Source: Planktothrix rubescens CCAP 1459/22 (GTDB taxonomy: Bacteria; Cyanobacteriota; Cyanobacteriia; Cyanobacteriales; Microcoleaceae). From it: a stretch of DNA of 64,000 bases. Both the position numbers and the translations under genes were made by a program. The notes below the pieces were generated by a model. It had not been told where the DNA came from, did no database searches, and saw only the letters and a list, made by a program, of their open reading frames with translations. The stretch lies in contig LR882958.1 in assembly GCA_904830895.1 (NCBI GenBank), forward strand, positions 731,001 through 795,000, written 5' to 3'. This document shows, piece by piece, positions 58,926 to 64,000 of the stretch (its first letter is position 1; each line of letters starts with the position of its first letter).

Positions 58926-60756
58926 TTCCAAATGTTAATAACATTAAACGGGCTGGATCAAGGCACACATACCAAGGAAAGGGCTGATCTTTAATGGCGT
59001 TCCACTTTTCCTTAAAAACCTCCGCCTGTACATGGTAATCCTGGGAACTAGCGGGGGTAGCATTGAATTTGAGAAACAAGGTAGTATGGTGTGGAGTTTC
59101 GCTAGTAGCAGCTAACCAGCAGGGATAAGTATTATCGCCCACCGTATCGGGAAAATCAGAATTTGTGGTGATCTTGATTTGGTGCGCGCGGATGCCAATA
59201 TTGGTTAGAGAATTAGGAATTGCTTCGAGGACTTGTAAGGTCACGTCCCAATCCGTAGCAGTCACAGAATTAGCCCCCTGTATTACCGCCCGGGAGAAGT
59301 TTTTGCAGCCTGTAAGTTGAGCCACCCGAACGGTTTGGGGATGTTCAAAGATTTGATCCTTTGTCCCAGAAGCGATCGCCAGACCCCCAGACATGACCAT
59401 TAAGTTCTCACACAATCGGTAAGCCTCCTCTAAGTTGTGGGTGACAAACAAGGTAATGCCCCGATATGAGGTAAGAGTGGCGAGGAGTTGTTGCTCCATT
59501 TGGCTACGGAGATGGGTATCAAGGGCGGAGAATGGCTCATCAAGCAGAAGTAATTCCGGCTCTATTGCCAAAGCCCTAGCTAGAGCTACCCGTTGTTGTT
59601 GTCCCCCCGAAATTTGGTGAGGGAAGCGATCGCCCAGTCCCTCTAGTTCCATAATGGTAAGCTGTTGAGTCACTTGTTGTTGGCGGAGGAGTTTAGGCAG
59701 GTGATCTAATCCAAAGGCAATATTTTGGGCTATGGTCAGGTGGGGAAACAGGGCATAGTTTTGAAACACCAAGCTCACCCGCCGTTGATGGCAGGGCAGG
59801 TTAATCTGCTGATCAGCATCAAACAGAGTCCGTCCATTCAAGACAATCCGCCCCCTAGTCGGCGTTTCCACTCCCGCCAGACAGCGCAGGGTCATACTTT
59901 TTCCCGAACCCGAACCCCCAAGAATCCCCAAAGTTTCCTGCCCGGCAGTGAAAGCCACCTTCAGTTTGAAGTTAGCTAATTGTTTTTCAATATCAACCAG
60001 TAAACAGTGATTATCAGTTATCAGTGTAGAGACGCGCCATGGCACTTCTCTACCAGTTATCAGTTGCTTATTATTTTTAGCCTGACTGTTTGTTAACTTT
60101 CCCCCCTTTGCTGCGGTGAAATTGACTGTCATCAGGCCGGAGAGGGAGAGGGACATAATGGCGATCGTCCACAGCCATGCTTCCCGGAAATCCCCAGCTT
60201 CAACGGCAAAGTAGATGGCCATGGGCATGGTTTGAGTTTGACCGGGAATATTGCCAGCCAGCATCAGGGTAGCTCCAAATTCCCCCAAAGCCCTAGCAAA
60301 AGACAGGGTTATCCCCGCTACCAGTCCAGGAGTCGCTAAGGGTAAGAGAATTTGCAGCAAAACCCGGACTTCGGAAGCCCCCAAGGTGCGGGCGACTTGT
60401 AGCAAACTACTATCGATTTGCTCAAAGGCTCCCAAGGTGGTTTTGTACATGAGGGGAAATGAAACTACCGTGGCGGTGATGACAGCGGCATACCAAGTGA
60501 AGACAATCGAGAAGTTTCCCCAAGACAGGAATTGACCGAGAAAGCCATTTTTACCAAATAGTAGTAACAGCAGAAATCCCACCACTGTAGGTGGCAAAAT
60601 CAAGGGGGCAATCAGAAGCCCTTCCATCAGGGATTTCCACCGTCCTCGATAGCCCAACATCCCGTAGGCTGCGGCTGTTCCAAGAAAGAAAGTAGCGATC
60701 GTCGCTAGTCCCGCCGTTTTCAAGGAAATCCACAGGGGCGATAAATCGGTAGTCAT
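58918..60756 (-). CDS. modBC: Molybdate ABC transporter permease-ATPase fusion (ModBC)
   Basis: 612 residues. The N-terminal half (about 1-222) is a ModB permease with several helices and the EAA-like EFGATLMLAGNIPGQTQTMPMAIYFAVE loop. The C-terminal half is a ModC ATPase: Walker A GGSGSGKS near 285, ISGGQQQRVALARAL signature, Walker B LLLLDEPFSALD, and a TOBE-type molybdate-binding tail (about 500-605). The fusion is usual for cyanobacteria. The linker (about residues 231-248) is encoded by a palindromic repeat flanked by CAGTTATCAG copies (60015-60063), read in frame. Together with ModA, it imports molybdate. It is 24 bp downstream of modA on the same strand. Confidence 0.95.
   Translation of the reverse strand: MTTDLSPLWISLKTAGLATIATFFLGTAAAYGMLGYRGRWKSLMEGLLIAPLILPPTVVGFLLLLLFGKNGFLGQFLSWGNFSIVFTWYAAVITATVVSFPLMYKTTLGAFEQIDSSLLQVARTLGASEVRVLLQILLPLATPGLVAGITLSFARALGEFGATLMLAGNIPGQTQTMPMAIYFAVEAGDFREAWLWTIAIMSLSLSGLMTVNFTAAKGGKLTNSQAKNNKQLITGREVPWRVSTLITDNHCLLVDIEKQLANFKLKVAFTAGQETLGILGGSGSGKSMTLRCLAGVETPTRGRIVLNGRTLFDADQQINLPCHQRRVSLVFQNYALFPHLTIAQNIAFGLDHLPKLLRQQQVTQQLTIMELEGLGDRFPHQISGGQQQRVALARALAIEPELLLLDEPFSALDTHLRSQMEQQLLATLTSYRGITLFVTHNLEEAYRLCENLMVMSGGLAIASGTKDQIFEHPQTVRVAQLTGCKNFSRAVIQGANSVTATDWDVTLQVLEAIPNSLTNIGIRAHQIKITTNSDFPDTVGDNTYPCWLAATSETPHHTTLFLKFNATPASSQDYHVQAEVFKEKWNAIKDQPFPWYVCLDPARLMLLTFGNN
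60015..60063. repeat. Palindromic repeat inserted in the modBC linker
   Basis: An imperfect palindrome GTAGAGACGCGCCATGGC...TTCTCTAC (60026-60053) lies between two copies of CAGTTATCAG (60015-60024 and 60054-60063). It is in frame in modBC and encodes the linker between permease and ATPase domains. Confidence 0.8.
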
Positions 60757-60780
60757 AAGCGTTTAGATCTGCATCAATCT

Positions 60781-61605
60781 TTAGTTGGCAATGCCAAAAC
60801 CGTATTTTTTGAACACATCTTGGGCGGGGTTACTGGTTAAAAATTGGATGTAAGTTTTGGCAGATTCCTGATTCTGGCTGGCTTTAATTACAGCGATCGG
60901 ATAGATGATCGGAGAATGTAAATCCTTGGCGGCAGTGGCGACTTGTTTCACCTGCTTAGAGATTTTGGCATCGGTGAGGTAGACAATTCCCGCATCGGCA
61001 TTGCCACTTTCTACGGCGCTTAAAACATTACGAACTGAGTTGCCATAGACAAATTTGGGGCGCAATTCTTCTATAATTCCTAACTTAGTAAAAACTTCTT
61101 CGGCATATTTCCCCGCCGGCACACTTCGGGGTTCCCCCATGGCAATTTTTCCTACATTAGAGTCGGTTAATTGTTCAAAACTGATGAGATTTAAGCTAGA
61201 GTTATTCGGCACAATTAAAACTAAACTGTTAGTTAAAAGTTGCCTCCGAGTATCGGTGAGAATGAAATCTTTTTTCTGAAGATTATCCATCTGTTGAGCG
61301 GCGGCGGAAATGATAACATCCACCGGTGCGCCCTGCTCAATTTGTTGTTGTAAAAGCCCAGATGCGGCGAAGTTATATTTTAATTCCACCTCGGAATTGG
61401 CGGACTTAAATAGGGGATTAATTTCTTCTATGGCATTTTGTAAACTAGCAGCAGCAGCAGTTAATAAGGTAGTAGTTTGGGATGTGACGGCTGGGGTGAT
61501 AGTTTTGGTCGCTTGCGGAGGAGTGGCAGAAGGAGAACAGGCTCCTACAGACAATAAGACGGCAAAAACTAAGCCGATTAAAAAATATAAAATACGTTTA
61601 GGCAT
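60781..61605 (-). CDS. modA: Molybdate-binding periplasmic lipoprotein ModA
   Basis: 274 residues. ILYFLIGLVFAVLLSVGACSPS is a lipoprotein signal peptide with Cys as the anchor site. The mature part is a periplasmic binding protein: LLTAAAASLQNAIEEINPLF, NFAASGLLQQQIEQGAPVDVIISAAAQQMD, LVLIVPNNSSLNLIS, KIAMGEPRSVPAGKYAEEVF and SAVESGNADAGIVYLTDAKI, all diagnostic of ModA. It captures molybdate outside the cytoplasmic membrane and passes it to ModBC, encoded just downstream on the same strand. Confidence 0.96.
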   Translation of the reverse strand: MPKRILYFLIGLVFAVLLSVGACSPSATPPQATKTITPAVTSQTTTLLTAAAASLQNAIEEINPLFKSANSEVELKYNFAASGLLQQQIEQGAPVDVIISAAAQQMDNLQKKDFILTDTRRQLLTNSLVLIVPNNSSLNLISFEQLTDSNVGKIAMGEPRSVPAGKYAEEVFTKLGIIEELRPKFVYGNSVRNVLSAVESGNADAGIVYLTDAKISKQVKQVATAAKDLHSPIIYPIAVIKASQNQESAKTYIQFLTSNPAQDVFKKYGFGIAN

Positions 61606-61700
61606 GGCTATTAATTTTATCTGTTTAATTATTAATAAAAAAAATAGGTGAAGGTTGACTCTTAACTGACACCCCGCACCTATCTTTTAACTTTAAACTT

Positions 61701-63710
61701 CTATATAGCAGATGAAGCAGTAGAACCAATAATCTCCTGAAATTGAATCATATCCTTATGGGGATCAACATGACTTACCTTCACTTCAAACTGTTCTCCA
61801 ACTTCTACAGAACGACTAAATCGCATCGGTAACTCTAAAGCTAACTCCTCTAAAAAGACTAACCCTAAATCTTCCCGCAGCCATCGCAACATTGTGGCTT
61901 GCCAAATTTCATCGCTATTCCGGCGCAAAAACTCCAAACTCCAATAACGATTCGTTTCCCGTTCTACTTTGGACGCTTCCTTCACCGCCGGCCCTAAACT
62001 CATCACAATAGCCTGCATATCTTCTATAGAAAAAGGTGAGGCTTCACCTCGCAGATGGGCTTTAATTTGAAAATGAGCTAATAAATCACTATAACGACGA
62101 ATCGGCGATGTCACCTGGGTATAAGTCTCTAAAGCCAAACTCGCATGGCGCGAAGGAGTCAAACCCACCTCACTACGAGGCATATAACGCCGCATAGTAC
62201 AAGCTCTCACCGCCCCTGGTGGTAGCTGCATCAATTCCTCCTCCGGTGGTAATTCCGGTTGGGGTTGACTCCGATAAGGCAACGGTAAATTATGGGTTTG
62301 ACCATAACGAGCCGCCACTTCTCCAGTTAAAATCATCATTTCCGCCACCATTTGGCGAGACGGAGAATCCTCTACAACCGTAATACTTATTTCTTCCCCG
62401 TTCACCTTAATCACCGACTCGGGCATATAAATACTAATTGCCCCGTTCGCATTTCGCCATTCCTTACGGCGTTTAGCCCACAGCGACAAAGCATCAATTT
62501 CCGGTTCCCCTTGGATGCCAATTTGCAACATCTCATCCACATCATCATAAGTGAGGCGATAGGTCGGTTTAATATTACTGACATGAATACTATAATCCTT
62601 TACCCCACCCGTTTCATCCAAAATCACACCAAAACTCAAAGCACAACAGACTTGGCCTTGAATTAGACTCATCGGCCCAGTTGCCAATTCCGAGGGGAAC
62701 ATCGGAACCATTCCGGTCGGGAGATAAACTGTTGTTGTCCGGCGGCGGGCTTCTAAGTCTAGTTCATCTCCAGGAGAAAGCAAACGAGTTGGATCAGCAA
62801 TATGAATCCAAATCCGTCTTCGTCCATCCTCCAAAACCTCTAAACTCAAACCATCATCAATCTCACGGGTACTCTCATCATCAATCGTATAGACCTTAAG
62901 ATGAGTTAGATCTAGGCGATCAGAATCCGGATCGGGCGGGGGAGAATCTAAGCAACGTCGAGCCACTTCAAGCACTTGAGTTGAGAATTGGGTGGGAATT
63001 TGACTCCGACGTAGGGATAGGTTTTCATGCAGACCCCATATCCCTAAGTCTACTAACAACTGCAACGCAGCTTGGGGTGTTTGAGAACGTTCCAAGGTTG
63101 CCAAAGTTTCTAAAGCAGGTGCGACATGGGAGGCATCTTCTCCATGCAGCGCCAAACGCTCTAACGCATCCAAACGGGTGCGATCACTATTTCGCCATTC
63201 TACCACGACCCCCGCTAGTCTATTTTGCACTCGCAACCAATATTCTTGAACGTCCCGTTGCTTCTGTTGTTCAACGTCCTGTTGATGTTTGATTTCAGCC
63301 ACCTGTCCAGGAGAGCGAGGTTCGTAGCGTTCACCCTTCTGTTTGAAGTAGAGTTTATCATTTGATAACAAGACATAACTGGCATAACACTGAGGCGGAC
63401 TCTGCTCAGAAAACAAAAGCAGAGCCATTTCTTTCGGGTCTACGGTTTCTCCTTGCTCCACTAAAATTTCCCAAGCCACCTCCAAACTTGACGGATCAAG
63501 ATAAGGCTGCAATTCTTTAGTAAAAGCCCGGATATCCACAGGTTTGTATGTAGCCCCCGTTACCTCATAAGCAATTTGCCGCGGGTGAATTGTATGAGCT
63601 AGGAGGTTTTCATCAATAACGACCCAGTGTTTTTTTCCTTCAGGTCGATCCATCACGGCAAGACGACGCTCCCCGTGTAATCTAAGCTCAATCAGAGTAC
63701 CCTTTTCCAC
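61701..63710 (-). CDS. RNase II/R-family 3' exoribonuclease
   Basis: 669 residues, one of the cyanobacterial RNB-family enzymes. Residues about 270-560 form the RNB domain: DDESTREIDDGLSLEVL with the catalytic Asp residues near 279-287, IHIADPTRLLSPGDELD, YLPTGMVPMFPSELATGPMSLIQGQVCCALSFGV and RRYSDLLAHFQIKAHL. The N-terminal 250 residues hold cold-shock-like and linker segments, and the C-terminus ends in an S1-like tail (SVEVGEQFEVKVSHVDPHKDM). It degrades RNA processively from the 3' end. It lies 8 bp downstream of rpsR, the usual order in cyanobacteria, so the two are probably co-transcribed. Confidence 0.93.
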   Translation of the reverse strand: MEKGTLIELRLHGERRLAVMDRPEGKKHWVVIDENLLAHTIHPRQIAYEVTGATYKPVDIRAFTKELQPYLDPSSLEVAWEILVEQGETVDPKEMALLLFSEQSPPQCYASYVLLSNDKLYFKQKGERYEPRSPGQVAEIKHQQDVEQQKQRDVQEYWLRVQNRLAGVVVEWRNSDRTRLDALERLALHGEDASHVAPALETLATLERSQTPQAALQLLVDLGIWGLHENLSLRRSQIPTQFSTQVLEVARRCLDSPPPDPDSDRLDLTHLKVYTIDDESTREIDDGLSLEVLEDGRRRIWIHIADPTRLLSPGDELDLEARRRTTTVYLPTGMVPMFPSELATGPMSLIQGQVCCALSFGVILDETGGVKDYSIHVSNIKPTYRLTYDDVDEMLQIGIQGEPEIDALSLWAKRRKEWRNANGAISIYMPESVIKVNGEEISITVVEDSPSRQMVAEMMILTGEVAARYGQTHNLPLPYRSQPQPELPPEEELMQLPPGAVRACTMRRYMPRSEVGLTPSRHASLALETYTQVTSPIRRYSDLLAHFQIKAHLRGEASPFSIEDMQAIVMSLGPAVKEASKVERETNRYWSLEFLRRNSDEIWQATMLRWLREDLGLVFLEELALELPMRFSRSVEVGEQFEVKVSHVDPHKDMIQFQEIIGSTASSAI

Positions 63711-63718
63711 AGATAAAA

Positions 63719-63934
63719 TTAGCCTTCCTTATTGACGAAAGGCAACATTGCTAGGATTCTAGCCCGTTTGATAGCTTGGGTCAGATCTCGCTGCTGTTTG
63801 CAGGTAAGTCCAGTAATCCGACGAGGCAGGATTTTACCCCGTTCTGTAACAAATTTCCGTAACAGTTCGATATCTTTATAATCGATGGGAGTTCCGGGTT
63901 TGATCGGAGAAACTTGGCGACGGAAGTAGGTCAT
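63719..63934 (-). CDS. rpsR: 30S ribosomal protein S18
   Basis: 71 residues, full length. [65 protein letters not shown] is the complete S18 pattern, including the conserved RRITG and R-x-LA core. It binds S6 and the 16S rRNA platform. It lies directly upstream of the RNase gene on the minus strand; the L33 gene commonly upstream of it in cyanobacteria would lie beyond the window edge. Confidence 0.98.
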   Translation of the reverse strand: MTYFRRQVSPIKPGTPIDYKDIELLRKFVTERGKILPRRITGLTCKQQRDLTQAIKRARILAMLPFVNKEG

Positions 63935-63960
63935 GCTGAAATCGATCCTCTATGAATTTT

Positions 63961-63987
63961 TAAAGTAGATTTAAGTAGATTTAAGAA
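63961..63987. repeat. Short direct repeat in the rpsR leader
   Basis: AAGTAGATTT occurs twice in direct order (63963-63972 and 63974-63983) upstream of rpsR. It may be part of the promoter region or simply a chance duplication in AT-rich sequence. Confidence 0.4.
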
Positions 63988-64000
63988 TTACCATCAGTGT

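Noticed and set aside
63935..64000. 3' end of an rpmG (ribosomal protein L33) gene
   Set aside because: L33 commonly precedes rpsR in cyanobacteria, but the last bases read in any frame do not match an L33 C-terminus.

Overview
The window looks like chromosome from a filamentous cyanobacterium, most likely an Oscillatoriales/Planktothrix-like strain. Support for this: HIP1 octamers (GCGATCGC) recur throughout; the pipX-pipY-sepF-proC cluster, the fused ModBC permease/ATPase, AMIN, DUF29 and pentapeptide proteins and Ser/Thr kinases fused to other domains are cyanobacterial traits; heptanucleotide tandem repeats (STRR-type) fill many intergenic gaps. The genus is an inference; I could not run a search.

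Layout. 0-12 kb: gamma-glutamylcyclotransferase-like protein, pentapeptide protein, tRNA-Ser(GCU), a membrane Ser/Thr kinase, DUF29 protein, SGNH hydrolase, C39-type peptidase, a large Cache-HAMP-PAS-PAS adenylate cyclase, and a stress-type pair (glycine-zipper protein plus BON lipoprotein). 12-22 kb: a trehalose locus (TreS-maltokinase fusion on +, TreZ and TreY on -) interrupted by a BrnT/BrnA toxin-antitoxin pair and a MITE-like element. 22-30 kb: EamA transporter, SppA, MntA/HepT toxin-antitoxin, AMIN protein, EcfT-like permease, pipX-pipY, SepF and ProC, with two apparent IS200/IS605 right-end relics. 30-35 kb: a 1186-residue kinase-cyclase-NACHT-membrane fusion with a closely linked membrane-anchored unknown. 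35-44 kb: GH1 glycosidase, GT28-like glycosyltransferase, aminopeptidase P, FtsH, and a ParM-like actin with a ParR-like partner. 44-49 kb: RNase PH, a short NMP kinase, and a thymidylate group (dCMP deaminase, dUTPase, intein-containing ThyX), then a gene scar. 49-59 kb: APH-fold kinase, secreted unknown, tandem ArsA ATPase, an 89-bp tandem duplication, a small secreted protein and a giant TPR-STAND-WD40 protein. 59-64 kb: ModBC, ModA, an RNase II/R-type nuclease and ribosomal protein S18.

How genes work together. TreY and TreZ make trehalose from maltodextrin while TreS interconverts maltose and trehalose; the fused maltokinase domain here has lost its usual catalytic Asp. dCMP deaminase, dUTPase and ThyX form a route from dCMP and dUTP to dTMP. 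PipX (NtcA/PII partner) and PipY sit beside SepF and ProC. Two separate genes encode class III adenylate cyclases, one a Cache/PAS sensor and one inside the kinase-NACHT fusion.

The most system-like novelty is the kinase-cyclase-NACHT-membrane fusion with its partner (30502-35373). Mobile and repeat scars are unusually frequent: in several places a repeat or palindrome forms the 3' end of a gene or lies inside a coding region (ModBC linker, STAND ATPase, SppA stop codon).
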